Assembly (NCBI GenBank): GCA_950295325.1
Contig: OX485803.1
Span: 43,725,554 to 43,789,553 of the forward strand
DNA from: Polytrichum commune
Lineage: Eukaryota; Streptophyta; Polytrichopsida; Polytrichales; Polytrichaceae
Direction of reading: 5' to 3'
DNA: 64,000 nucleotides
Part shown: one piece after another, positions 35,811 through 46,560 of the stretch
Numbering within the stretch: the stretch's first letter is position 1
How the letters are laid out: every line of letters begins with the position of its first letter
The notes under the pieces: model-generated
The model's input: the letters and a program-made list of their open reading frames with translations, nothing else
Told to the model about the DNA's origin: nothing
The model's database searches: none
Program-made: the position numbers and the translations under genes

Positions 35811-35986
35811 CCCCCTATAGGTTGGTTGTGGATTAACTTCATTGCACTGATTCCGGGTGTGTGACCTCAAGTTAGGGGTTAATTCAAATAAAAGTAACAT
35901 TTCAAGGCACTGTAATAGTACTCATCATTTTGACCCTCCTCCTCTAGATCACCCTCCCCTAGGTAGGTGTCATGAACATTCACCCC
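35811..35986 (+). repeat. Dispersed repeat, copy 2 (pair with 845-1036)
   Basis: It starts CCCCCTATAGGTTGG and ends GGTAGGTGTCATGAACATTC, as at 845-1036, with a diverged centre. Confidence 0.45.
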
Positions 35987-36545
35987 TCTTGCATGTGGTT
36001 CAAATTCCATGGCAATGAGCAAACGCGGATTTTCGAGATAAATCAATATCGCAAAAGCTAATGGCTCTCAATGAATAAAACTATTAATTTCGTAAATTAT
36101 TGGAAACAAATAAAGGAAAACCATTTCATTAACGCATTTGTTAGCTTTCTCAAATATTAATATCTACAACAAAGTAATAATTCAAGGGTTCCAATCACTT
36201 CAAGTTCACCCAAAAAAAAATCTTAATAGAAAACCTCATTATGTTCGTTTGAGGTGATGTAGAACATTTTGCGTTCCATGTGCCCAATTTTACCTTTCAG
36301 AGAGGAATATGTGAAACACACTCACAACTACTTTTTGGACTCTTTAAACATAATGAAATGACCCCATATGCTTTCAGAGGCTCCATGTTACAGAAGGGCC
36401 TCTATGAAGCAACTTTGTAGAATCAAAATGCTCCCTTTGATCCCTGTGAGAGGGATGATGGATGATTATCCAAGGCGGGGGGTCCTGTATCAAATCCAGT
36501 TATGGTTGAAATCACCTCAGTTGAGTTGGAAACATTAATATCTTG
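35987..36545. other. Spacer, no gene recognised
   Basis: No repeat partner in the window and no motif-bearing frame. Confidence 0.4.
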
Positions 36546-36548
36546 TTA

Positions 36549-37065
36549 GGGCATCTGTAGTGGATCTAGGTAAAGCTCACTGCAAACCAAAACCTATCTT
36601 TTGACTGACCTAAAATTAGAAACTGAAATTACCATCATTAGAAGCACACCTAAATAAACGTGAGATATTTCTCAAGAAAAAAGAATTGTAAAAATTTGAC
36701 GTAGGTGAAATCCCTCATTGAAAACACCACATTTTCAAAATTTAGAGGGAGTGCACCAAATCTTGCTTAAAAATGGAAAGATCCTCCCACACTCCCTCTA
36801 AATGTCAAAAATTTGGAGGGAGTGTGGGAGGATCTTTCCATTTTAAAGCAAGATTTGGTGTACTCCCTCTAAATTTTGAAAATGTGGTGTTTTCAATGAG
36901 GGATTTCACCTACGTCAAATTTTTACAATTCTTTTTTCTTGAGAAATATCTCACGTTTATTTAGGTGTGCTTCTAATGATGGTAATTTCAGTTTCTAATT
37001 TTAGGTCAGTCAAAAGATAGGTTTTGGTTTGCAGTGAGCTTTACCTAGATCCACTACAGATGCCC
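36549..37065. mobile_element. Palindromic PIF/Harbinger-type MITE (517 bp)
   Basis: TTA flanks both sides (36546-36548 and 37066-37068). The element starts GGGCATCTGTAGTGGATC and ends with its complement. The two arms, each over 250 bases, pair almost perfectly up to a few bases at the centre near 36806. Only scattered substitutions separate them, so the DNA or its transcript could form one long hairpin. No protein is encoded; the plus-strand 63-codon frame is a by-product. Confidence 0.9.
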
Positions 37066-37089
37066 TTACATGCATGGGCCTTGCCCAAC

Positions 37090-37321
37090 CAAAGTACAGG
37101 GAGGAGCGACTGCTAGTTACAGATGCACCGGTTGAATTTGAGAAAAACCCCAACCGGTTAAGGTTCAAGACTTCAGGATACTCACAGATCGTTACAGAGG
37201 AATCTATGAAATACACCTCAATTTAACAAAGAACAATCGACAGATCACAACATGTCACCGGTTGGGCTTGCAAAACACTCGGACGTTGACTGATTATGCC
37301 CAAAAATCACCCCGGACGCTG
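37090..37321. mobile_element. hAT MITE, AACCGG family, copy
   Basis: Perfect 8-bp duplication TGCCCAAC at 37082-37089 and 37322-37329. The left end is diverged (CAAAGTACAGGGAGG) but aligns without gaps to 39864. The right end reads CCCCGGACGCTG. Inside are ACCGGTTGAATTTGAG, CAACCGGTTAAGG and TCACCGGTTGGG, the family's repeated motif. 232 bp. It sits 24 bases from the palindromic MITE. Confidence 0.9.
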
Positions 37322-37329
37322 TGCCCAAC

Positions 37330-39855
37330 ACCGCACCCCTAACACCTACATGGAATATAAATATTCCAATGCGTAAGCTACACATGAGCCTACATTACAC
37401 TTGATGAACACGTGGCCAAATATAAAGAAATGTCAGGTGACACACCAGGGTGAGGACCATAGTCCGCCAAGAACCTAAGGCTAGTGTAAATGCATCCTAC
37501 AAAATTTGTGACTTAGCCTATAAAATTTTGAAAGTGTAGGACAAAGAGCCTATGGACAATTTAAAAACATAGGATATCAACCTATGTGATAAAAAACATG
37601 TAGGAAATTTTGCCTACAAAGTTTTTAAAAGAGAGGATTTTAGCCATTCATCCTTCTTCAAATTGGGAAATTAGTTGACCTAAGTACATATCTTTAGGCT
37701 AATACTTGGGGCTCTTGGGTGGCACATAGACGGATATCAATAATAGCCCTAACTCCCTTCCCGCCAATCTTTACAAATACCATTCATCACAACTCCTCTC
37801 TCTCTGTGAAGCATCTCTCTCTCTCTCTCGCTCGCTCGTTGTGTTGAAATTCAAGTGTCGCAGTCTCGCAGATCAAGCAACTTTGTGTGTGTGTGTGTGT
37901 GCGAGGCCAGCGATTTGAACTCTGTCTGTGTGTGTGCGAGGTTTTTGCTGGAGTTGGTTAATCCTTGGCCTTCAAACGTGGTGAAGGGCTTAGCCAGGTT
38001 CAATTCCTGCCAAGGATACCACTTAGTACTCAAATTTTGAATTTAAAGCCTACAACATTAAAAGATATGAAGGATTTTAACCTACTAAAAATTAGTTTTG
38101 AAGGCAATTGACGGGTAACTTAAAAACTCGAAAGGTTTTCAACTTACAAAAATTTGATATTGTAGGATGCAACCTATGCCATGAGGGAAATAGCCTATGC
38201 CCTTTTAAAGAGGTAGGCAATTAACCTCAATAACTTCAAAAACTTTTCGGACACTGGTGAGGACCAGTGGAGGTCTTCGGTGCAATTAGCGGGGTGCAAT
38301 TCCATTGAGAAGCGGGGAGGGAATGCTGATGTCACCAAGAATCTTGTGTGTATCGTTTTCCCATGAATATCGGTTTTGGATAGACTTTGCACCCCTTCCA
38401 CCTTGTAAACTATGGTTTGTTACGATTGCAGCTACTGTACGATCGATGTTGCCCCATGAAATAGCATCGCATTCGGAGAAAATGACACCAAGGTGAACAA
38501 TAACATTCTGGTTTTCCATTTTCAATGACTGTCTGTTTAATTACACACAACCACAATTGGGGTGGTTGATTGTCCCGATTTACTTCTTCTTTTTTGGCTA
38601 TTTTTTTTTTCTTTCTGTAGGGATAAAGTGCATTGATGACGACTAAAACCATGACCACTCTTACTTTATCACTGTATTATAAGGCATCGTTGAAGGTGAT
38701 TGGTGATGGTTGCATGTTTTTGTTTTTGGTTTCCCTCAAACGAAACCGTTTTCATTGCGAGGACACCAAGTAGCGAATCACCAAAATGTCTGTCCAAGAG
38801 GGAAAACTACAGTGACACATTCTCACATCAAGCCCACTTGGCCTCCACGTCACTCTAACTTTCGACCTAGAACATCTCACACACTTGGCACCCCATGTGT
38901 GGTCAAAGTGGTTGAAAAGACCGGTTTGAGCAACAACCACTTGGCATGTTTGTATGCTTTAGTAGTGCTCGTGGAGTGAATGTGATGGGCATATGACGTG
39001 AATGCTCCCCTTTCGAATAATGTTACTCGATTTAGCACTCCTTGGTGTTTATGTTCGAGTGCTCACGCACTAAGCATGGCCCCACATTGGACTCTGTCAA
39101 AATCCTCCAATTTACTCTACAAAGTCTGGTAAATTCTCACATGCACTCTCCACCTATAATCGGGTTCCATCTAATTTTGCTCCTCCCATAAGTGGAGATT
39201 TAAGCAAAATCGAGATATTGCCAAGGAACTTGAACCTCCATGAAAACCTTTAGTTAGTGCACCAATGAGGTGCTTTGGACAGGGCAACTTCTTTAAATCT
39301 CTCCCAAGAGAACCATACTAATTGACCTTTTTGGTTTTGTGAATTTACTCCGATTTCTTCCAAAAAAATTCAAAATGAAATGGTTGTAGCTTACTATGTG
39401 ACACCATGAGTAAAATTTCATGGACCATAGCATGGGAGAGCATAGGAGGGATGATCATTGAGATTACATACACTCCTTCGCAACAAAGTATACCAAGCTT
39501 GTGTTTATGAACAACAAATGTACTAGCTGCGAATGAAGGTGGGGCCGACCCACAACTGTGTCATCCATATCTAATACTGTGAACTAAAAATCAACACGGA
39601 TAAAAAATAGCGAGGCCCACTATGTTTCAGGTTTGACTTACGATGACTTAAACATTGATTCAAGTATAAAATAACAAATTACTAACACAACATCGATACT
39701 TTGATAAATATTGATAAAATGGTAACAAAACATTGGTGCTTTGATAAATGATGATATTACAAGGATCATATATCCTTCAACCCACAATATTTCATGTTTG
39801 ATATGTTGAAACACCAATTGTCTAGAGACATAATAGGCGTGAAAGGTGCAGTTGT
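37330..39855. other. Spacer with microsatellites and a tRNA-like promoter pair
   Basis: Short CT, GT and related runs lie at 37797-37830 and 37884-37940. At 37950-38013 an A-box-like GGAGTTGGTTAATCC and a B-box-like GGTTCAATTCC stand in the right order on the plus strand, so a SINE head is possible. No tail or target duplication was found. Around it (37490-38230) words such as GCATCCTACAAAATTT recur in both directions. No gene is recognised. Confidence 0.35.
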
Positions 39856-39863
39856 GTGTGAAT

Positions 39864-40088
39864 CACTGCTCGGGGAGAACCGGCGGTTAGTTACAGATGA
39901 ACCGGTTGAGTTTGAGAAATAACCGGTCGAAGTTTGAGACTTCGGGAGAATTACCGACCAGTTTAGAGGAATCTATGGAATGTACCCTAGATGAATAAAG
40001 CAAAACTGGAAGGTGTCAACACGTAACCGGTTGGATTTAGAATGACTAGGATCTTGACAGACTATGCCCACAAACTTCCCGGACATTG
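39864..40088. mobile_element. hAT MITE, AACCGG family, best-preserved copy
   Basis: Perfect 8-bp duplication GTGTGAAT at 39856-39863 and 40089-40096. Left end CACTGCTCGGGGAGAACCGG, right end TTCCCGGACATTG. AACCGG occurs four times in 225 bp, two of them as AACCGGTT. No coding capacity. Same orientation as the 37090 and 26159 copies. Confidence 0.92.
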
Positions 40089-40621
40089 GTGTGAATGGCC
40101 CTTTCCGTCGAAACACACCCTTTAGTCGGGAGGGCTGGGGCGAACGAACCCGTACACTGGTGCCTTGGAGGCAAGGGTTTAGACACCCAACAAGGAACTA
40201 GTGTATGGGTTGGTTCGCCCAAATCAATCAGCTGGGAGGGTTGTGGTGTGGCGTGGGGGTGGGGGTTAAAAGATGCTTCCAATGATGATCAGGCTTTATT
40301 GCATCCAGGATTAGTTATTTTCCACTGTTGCAACACCCATCTGGCGCCCAGACTTGGATGGAATATACACACACATACAGTCTAACCTTGATAATATCAC
40401 ACCATCCGTTTCACCATAAAGTGTGATATAAACAAGGTGTGACATATTTGATAATGTCACATTTTGAAGATTTGTGCATAATGTGATATTATCAAAAAAA
40501 ATAGGTAGAAAATCAAAATGAAATTACAATGTAAAAAAAAAAAAAAAAAAAACAAACACAAGACTTCAATGTTTTTGAATGTAAAATATAATTCAAAATT
40601 GTGAATAACAACATGAGCACA

Positions 40622-41704
40622 TCACAATGTGTCATTGAGATCAGGTAAAGACCTCTCACTAGAGACAAAGAAGCTTCTAATGTCACATTGTTTTAGTGAT
40701 GTTAAATGTCCAACACCAATTCTAATGAGTTTGTCATGGATGTTTTCCATTCCTAACAACTCATGAGTGTTGAAAATCTGAGAACCTTGGCTAGCCATAA
40801 AATTCAAAACATCTTTAGCATATTTTTGTGCATCGCTTAGCTTCACTACTTTAGACTCATCATCATTGCTATCAACAATCAATGGGTCTTCTTCCATGGA
40901 ATCAAGTACATGTTCGCCATCTTGCACTAATTGCACAAGCTCCTCAGTAGAATATTCCACCTCAAAATCATCTTCACCTTCCATGTTTATGTACTCTAAA
41001 GGACTAAGCTTTTCTATAGGCTTGCCTTCAACATCCAAACCCAAATTCAATGCGGCGATGAGATTGCCCAATTCCAAAGCTGCTTCCTCCATTTTGGACT
41101 TCATACGTTCATCAGAATTGTTGATATCTGCATTCCACGCTGCAGGCAATATGGCAGACTTTCTCCAACAATTTCTAATGGTTTGATCATCTAATTCATG
41201 CCATGCCGCCACACACCATAGCATTGCTTGAAATAGATCAACATTCAGTTTCCCCAAATCTTCATTTGAGTTATCAATTTGTTGCAAAGTCCAGGCAACA
41301 AGCTTGCGTTTATAGCACATTTTGAATGTTGCAATCACTCCTTGATCCAAAGGCTGAACAACTGAAGTCACATTTGGTGGAAGAAACAAGATAGTGATAT
41401 GGGAGAGTACAAAAGCATTAAATCCATCTATAACTTTTTTGACCTCACCATGAATATCATGGCTTCCTACATTATCCATAATAATGCAAATTTTTCTATC
41501 TTGCAATGCCATTCTTCGGTTCTCACTCTTCACCCAATGTGTAAAAACATCACCATTCATCTAGGCTGAATTGTTAGAATAATAGTGTACTATACTATTT
41601 GGATCAAACTTCCGAGGAAAGCATCTGGGACGTGTTGATTTGTGAATGAAAACAAGCTTCAATCGCTCCTTCCCTGAGATATTAGTGCAAAGCCCCAATG
41701 GTTC
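40622..41704 (-). pseudogene. pogo/jerky-type DDE transposase, N-terminally truncated
   Basis: The longest frame runs 41560-40622 (312 codons). In it IIMDNVGSHD carries the second catalytic aspartate (residue 29) and LPPNVTSVVQPLDQGVI the third (residue 72). After these come AAWHELDDQTIRNCWRKSAI, an acidic linker and a C-terminal KLSDAQKYAKDVLNF block. Upstream of its ATG the same frame continues as LGLCTNISGKERLKLVF...RPRCFPRKFD...YYSNNSA, then a TAG in place of the usual tryptophan. The DNA-binding HTH domains and first aspartate region are missing beyond 41704. It acts in the nucleus in intact relatives; this copy should be inactive. Confidence 0.85.
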
Positions 41705-41711
41705 ATTATAT

Positions 41712-41812
41712 ACCTAGGAGACTGTTTCTACTTATGAGCTTGACTAACCTACCTAGAAGATTGTTTCTACTTATGAGCTTGACTAACTAATCCTGAAGAT
41801 TGTTCCTAATTG
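41712..41812. repeat. 39-base tandem repeat inside the pogo-like element
   Basis: About two and a half copies of a unit containing GATTGTTTCTACTTATGAGC and TTGACTAAC. The first two copies are nearly identical, the third degenerates. The array begins where transposase similarity stops. Confidence 0.65.
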
Positions 41813-42533
41813 AATGCCCACTTAGGATGAGCGGCTAACACTTATGATCTTACTAGATTCTCCTATGCGACTATTGACTATAGAAACAGTGAAGACCGTG
41901 CCACATATCTTGAGATTTCTACATTGCAAACCAATTGAACTAATTTAGCTTAAGTCGACACTACTCTGTACCAGCTCAGCTAAACCGTAGAACTTAACAT
42001 CCTAAATTACTTCACACAAGCTGAAACCCTCAAAGACACATAGGTGAACACATGTGACGGAAGGTGGGGTGCATAGAGGCCAAGAAGTCTTGGCAGCGCC
42101 GTCAAAGACAACACCTTTGAGTGCCGTGTATAGACAACACTGTTCAGGGTTGGTGCACAGAGGCGGCTCATGACCCTTTGAATAACATTGCATTTATCAC
42201 AGGGGTGGCTCATGACCCTTTTGGCTACTACAATATGTCCATCCAACCATCACATACAATCCATCCACATTTGATATTATCACATTTACACTACGGATTT
42301 TGGAAAAAAATAGTGACATTAACAAGGGTGATAGGGATAATAACGAGGGAGTTTTACACTAAGAAAATCGGTTTCAAACTTTTAGGTGACAGTATCAAGG
42401 TGTCCCATTAACAAGGGTGACATTATCAAGGTTAGACTGTATATATATATACACAACAAGCCCTTTCTTTGTGGGAGGGAAGGCTAGCTAGCTAGGCTGC
42501 CGGGTAGGTAATTGGGTGACCATGATCAGTAGG

Positions 42534-43708
42534 CAGTGTTCAAGATTGAAGTCTTCAATGCCCTTCAAACGCGATTTGGCCCTTCAAAATATACCTCTCT
42601 CAAAACAGCCCTTCAAAATGCAACCCCAAACTCAAAATGAAAACTTCACTTGACGTCCTCAAAATTTTTACACCCGTCAACACTGTAGCGCTACAGTGAC
42701 GAGGAGGTCGCTACAACAACGAGGAGGTCGCTACAGTGACAACCTCAACACCTAGCAAATGATTCATTCAACATCGATCTGACTTGGAATTCAACTTTTT
42801 AGGTCTTGCAAAAGATTGGAATCCAACCCTTTCTTTGGTAAGCATTGAGTCAGTGTTGTAGTGTGATGTGATTCAATCAATGTGAAATCAGTGCTGATTT
42901 GGGTCTACAAATTTAAAGGTTTGTGATGTAATTCACAGGCTAATCACGAATGAATGTTTTTTGTGGGGTGAAGGCCAGCACACTGGTCCTGACTTGTCCA
43001 TTTTCAATGCGGCCCGGCTTTTTAGCCCGAAGCACTATCCCGTAGATGAATTGGACAGAGGGACATTAACGGAACAATGGTTGAACCGGTTGGTGACACA
43101 TTTCCGTTGGAGCGATGACCTTGTTAATCAATGCAATGCGGAATTGCTAGAATTCGTGGAGATGTTCTGTTTCGTTTGTGAACGCCGAAGTATGCAAGAA
43201 GCTTGGGTTTTTTGTGGCAATGACCGGGAGTTCATGATTAATTGGCCAACTATGATGTCGCTATGGCAAGCCATACTTGTGATCCCAACTAGCACTGTTG
43301 TTTGTGAGCGTGGTTTTTCAAAGCAAAATTGGGTTAAGAGTGAAAGGAGAACTAGACTCAACCTTGACACACTAGATGCTTTAATGAGGGTTAGTCTAAA
43401 TGGGTTAGGAGTTGAATTCATGGATTGGGATAGTATTTTTGAATCTTGGAAAATTGGCACAAGAACCAACAAGCGTAGGGCATTATCACTAGAAGAGGTG
43501 GAGTTAGATGGTTGATTCTTAATTCTTCACATTGTATTGGAAGCATGCACCATATAAATCATGCATAAGTTTAATATGAGTTTTTTATATTTTATTTCTA
43601 TATTACTGAATTGACGTCTTGAATTTGAACTAGCCCTTCAACCGAAGGGCTCAAATTCTAGAGCCCTTCAAAATGAAACTCATATGAGGGCTTCAATCTT
43701 GAACACTG
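42534..43708 (+). mobile_element. hAT transposon, internally deleted (1.18 kb)
   Basis: Perfect 8-bp duplication TCAGTAGG at 42526-42533 and 43709-43716. Ends CAGTGTTCAAGATTGAAG and, reversed, CAGTGTTCAAGATTGAAG. CCCTTCAAA and its complement are repeated next to both ends, a likely transposase-binding array. GAGGAGGTCGCTACA is duplicated near 42705-42735. Coding sequence covers only the last transposase domain, so most of the gene has been deleted or replaced. Confidence 0.93.
42961..43515 (+). CDS. hAT transposase C-terminal (dimerisation) domain, 184 codons, open
   Basis: The frame is uninterrupted and ends with TGA after EEVELDG. The diagnostic part is LWQAILVIPTSTVVCERGFS, followed by SERRTRLNLDTLDALMRVSL, matching the hATC domain (ERGFS with the preceding tryptophan). 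The BED finger and most of the RNase H-like catalytic domain are missing, apart from a final piece. The ATG at 42961 may not be used. A TTCACAG preceding it could be a splice acceptor for an upstream exon. It may be the last exon of a deleted transposase. Codons look undisturbed compared with other transposon genes here. Confidence 0.8.
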   Translation: MWGEGQHTGPDLSIFNAARLFSPKHYPVDELDRGTLTEQWLNRLVTHFRWSDDLVNQCNAELLEFVEMFCFVCERRSMQEAWVFCGNDREFMINWPTMMSLWQAILVIPTSTVVCERGFSKQNWVKSERRTRLNLDTLDALMRVSLNGLGVEFMDWDSIFESWKIGTRTNKRRALSLEEVELDG

Positions 43709-43716
43709 TCAGTAGG

Positions 43717-43805
43717 CTGTGCCGCTGTAGTGCATATTTTGTGGGTTAGTTACTGTCAGCCGTTGCAGCAGCCGCCTGGAGCCGTTGGATGAGGAGGAAT
43801 GGTGG
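43717..43805. other. Short GC-richer unique sequence
   Basis: Together with 44052-44525 this stretch is richer in G and C than the rest of the window and has no repeat partner. It might be host sequence (leader or exon), but no family is recognised. Confidence 0.3.
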
Positions 43806-43813
43806 GTTCGCAG

Positions 43814-44043
43814 CAGTGGTCGGGGAGATTTTTGGGCACGATCGGCTGAGATCCTCGTGTTTGCTAGTCCAACCGGTTACATGTTCACATCCCTCTGGTT
43901 TTCCTTTATTCAATTGGGGTATATTCTATAAATTCCTCCAACACGATCGGTACTTCTCCTGCAGTCTTGAACAACTTCAACCGGTTGTTTCTCAAACTCA
44001 ACCGGTTCATTCGCAACTAACTGCCAGTTCTCCCCGATCATTC
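43814..44043. mobile_element. hAT MITE, AACCGG family, inverse orientation
   Basis: Left end CAGTGGTCGGGGAGATTTTT, right end CAGTTCTCCCCGATCATTC. The 8-bp flanks are GTTCGCAG (43806-43813) and ATTCGCAG (44044-44051), 7 of 8 identical. Contains CAACCGGTTAC, CAACCGGTTG and CAACCGGTTC. 230 bp. Confidence 0.88.
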
Positions 44044-44051
44044 ATTCGCAG

Positions 44052-44145
44052 ATGGGAATATAATACGATACAATAACAAACCCTCCCTCGCTCGTGGGAA
44101 GGGGTGGGCGCTTTTGGGAGGAGCATGTGTGAGGAGGAGGAGTAG

Positions 44146-44178
<33 letters not shown>

Positions 44179-44525
44179 GTTGTTTGTTGTGGTTGTGGGG
44201 GAAGAAGAAGATAGGTGTGTGTGGAGGGTGTTGTGTGGATGGACATGATCATATGATCCTCGTCTTTCACCTTTTGGGCACGGCGCTGGCTAGCTTCTTG
44301 CTTGCGGTGGGCCGCATCTGCAATCATGAGCAACCTTTGACCTTCGCCCCCCGGGAAGCTGCCGGGTGAGCTTCGTTCAAGTGGCAGGCCGGCCAGGAAA
44401 TGGCTTTTTAGGCTGGGGTGTTGTAATACGAAGTCGTCGCAAGGGAATTGACACTGCAATCGGTTACGTGTTTTCCTCCTCAACAAGTGTGTCTTACTTG
44501 CGCCCACCGTCCTCCTACTTCTTAC
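44052..44525. other. GC-richer unique stretch with (GTT)n
   Basis: A 166-codon minus-strand frame (44507-44007) spans it. Its middle reads RLLMIADAAHRKQEASQRRA, which looks protein-like, but the frame then runs through a microsatellite read as poly-asparagine and ends inside the neighbouring MITE. No family recognised. Possibly host exon or promoter; low certainty. Confidence 0.25.
44144..44190. repeat. (GTT)n microsatellite
   Basis: Eleven or so GTT units followed by GTTT variants. Confidence 0.9.
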
Positions 44526-44528
44526 TTA

Positions 44529-44901
44529 GGGCCGGTTTACACTACGGTGGAGAAGGCCTCCGGTCGGTCAAGAATGCTTGGTCAAGACATGGTTATATGA
44601 GGCAAATGGTGGATGTGCCGGAGAAGAATTAAAGGCAATAAAATATTTTTATTGAGTTGGGCTTCTCCGGCCTCTTGAGGCCGGACAAGAAACTCCTCCT
44701 CCGGAGAAGCCCAACTCCAAAAAGTGCCGCCATGTAGGCGGCCATGTCATTTTATCATCCATGAGAAAAGTTCACCACCATTGTTTTCTTCACCTAGTGT
44801 AAACACCCACTGGTCAAGAGTTGCATTTTCAACCAATCACAATTGAGAAACGCCCTTTTTTCATGACCGGTGGACTTCTCCACCGTAGTGTAAACCGGCC
44901 C
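44529..44901. mobile_element. PIF/Harbinger-type MITE, ACACTA family
   Basis: TTA on both sides (44526-44528 and 44902-44904). Ends GGGCCGGTTTACACTACGG, continuing inward as TGGAGAAG, identical on both sides when reversed. The centre holds an internal hairpin, GGGCTTCTCCGG...CCGGAGAAGCCC (44656-44716). 373 bp. No coding capacity. Confidence 0.9.
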
Positions 44902-44989
44902 TTACTATGCGTAATCAAGGGTTGGGGGAAGTGTAGACCTCAACATGAACAGGTGCAAACAGGTGAGCATGTTAAACATATATTGTGTG

Positions 44990-46560
44990 TGTGTATAGTA
45001 CCGATGAGATGAAATGGAATTGGTTTTAAGAGTCCGGGATGTCAAAAGGCTTATGGGATTGAAAGTATATCAAGATGGTGTCAAATGGGTTGATTCCTTA
45101 GAGCGGTGGAGTGCGGTAGCCTCTGTGAGATAGAGATTGACATCGATGTGATGGTCCAATTGAAAGAAAGACTTGAGACACCCAAAAACTACCATTTCCA
45201 AAAAGTGATTGGTACTCATGGAGTGTTATGTAGGGGACACTCCAACACAAAGTGTGCCTCGATTTCAACTACGTTGTAAGAGTAAAAGTGGCATGGTCTA
45301 TTATCTCTAGAGATAGGAATAGCCAACCACCGTCCAACCTCGATGGCAAGTCTAGGGTTTGAGGTGTGGTAAGCAACAAGGATCTTGCATTGTGGTGGTG
45401 TCAATGGGTTGCTTCAAGTACAATTTACATTCGTATTTGAGAAAATCCTTGAGGTGGAGGTAATCTACTCTCTTCCCCAAGAGATGGGCAAAGTTCCATT
45501 CTATAGTGAGAAAAGCCACCTTGAGATCATCAAATTCAAATTTTGATGGTTTGTTGTGGTTTCCCCACGGGATAGACCCCCCATGATGTCTTCCACATGG
45601 TTGTCGATTTGTGCATGGTGTTAAATTCTTGTTTGGCAAGGTGTTGGGATAATGAGCTGCTTGAGTAACCAACCGAGAGGGGGGTTAGGTGGGTAAGTCA
45701 TTGTCGAAAACCAATAATTAACTTAAGAGCATATAAATCCGTGGGAAGTTCTCCAAATTTGGCCAACAAATTATGGTAGGTTGTCAAAGAATGCACCTTT
45801 ACATGAGCATCATATGAATCTTCATGCCTTCTCAAAAACCCTTCAATGAGACTTTTTCAAGTCACCTCCCCAAATTTTAGTGCCGTAAGTGAAAGTTGGA
45901 AGCACCAAAGCCTTAAATAGATGGATTTGAGTTCTCAACATGTGACTCCAACTTTTCTTTTCTTTTCTTCAAGGTGGCCATCAAGGCTTTCATACTTGCC
46001 GATCATTGCCTTGACTTGACGGCACAAAATGACCATGTGAATAAAAATCAATCACAGGGTATTTATATTCATGGGTACATCCTAATAGTAAACACCTACC
46101 TCCCCAAGTGTGAATGGGCTCTAGAAAAGAATCGATAGGGCTTTAAGAGGACATTTAGGTTGTCAACACCATCTTGGGATTACAAAAAATACTACACCTC
46201 CATGTGGAAGGTGTTCAGTTGTGGCACCACCTCCTCAAATTGCAAAGCTTTCCAAAAAATCAACAAATAATGGTTTCAAGATTTGTGAGTTGATTTGAGT
46301 AGATATATTGACCTTCTTTTCAACGAGGGTGACATTTAATCATTTGGAGATGATTTGTGTGGAGGTTCATTAAAAAACCAAGTGAATTTCTAAATTGTTG
46401 ACCCTCAAGACCTCTATTGACATTCCTATTATAATCTCCTACAAAATAGAACTTTAAAATTTAAATTTTGGACTATGAGTAGTCACGTATAACTTGCAAA
46501 CATCTATACTGTTGGAATTGTCAGAAAAAACTATCGATCTTTAGCTATGGTCGATGAAAT
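44990..46560 (-). pseudogene. LINE (family B), C-terminal portion
   Basis: Minus-strand reading in three frames gives KALVLPTFTYGTKIWGGDL (near 45880), then LKDFLKYECKLYLKQPIDT (near 45430), CCLPHLKP, and RLAIEVGRWLAIPISRDNR. The last part is CHFYSYNVVEIEAHFVLEC (near 45260), the histidine/cysteine end of a plant LINE ORF2. RT core motifs are not visible, so this is a 5'-truncated copy, as is usual for LINEs. The same family was interrupted by the copia element at 6737/13055. Confidence 0.75.

Larger units (their letters stand above)
40378..42439 (-). mobile_element. pogo-like (Tc1/mariner) DNA transposon, 2.06 kb
   Basis: Inverted ends CAGTCTAACCTTGATAAT at both termini, flanked by TA (40376-40377 and 42440-42441). 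Subterminal words such as GTGATATTATC and GTGACATTATC recur. The TA target and CAGT start fit pogo-type elements, including plant Lemi1/Emigrant relatives. It contains a transposase gene lacking its N-terminal part, followed (towards the right end) by 39-base tandem repeats and unrelated-looking sequence at about 41.8-42.25 kb. Confidence 0.9.

Noticed and set aside
36773-36964. 63-codon frame in the palindrome
   Set aside because: It is an accident of the inverted repeat arms.
44007-44507. 166-codon minus-strand frame as a host gene
   Set aside because: It runs through a microsatellite and ends inside a MITE; no family match. Kept only as a low-confidence remark.
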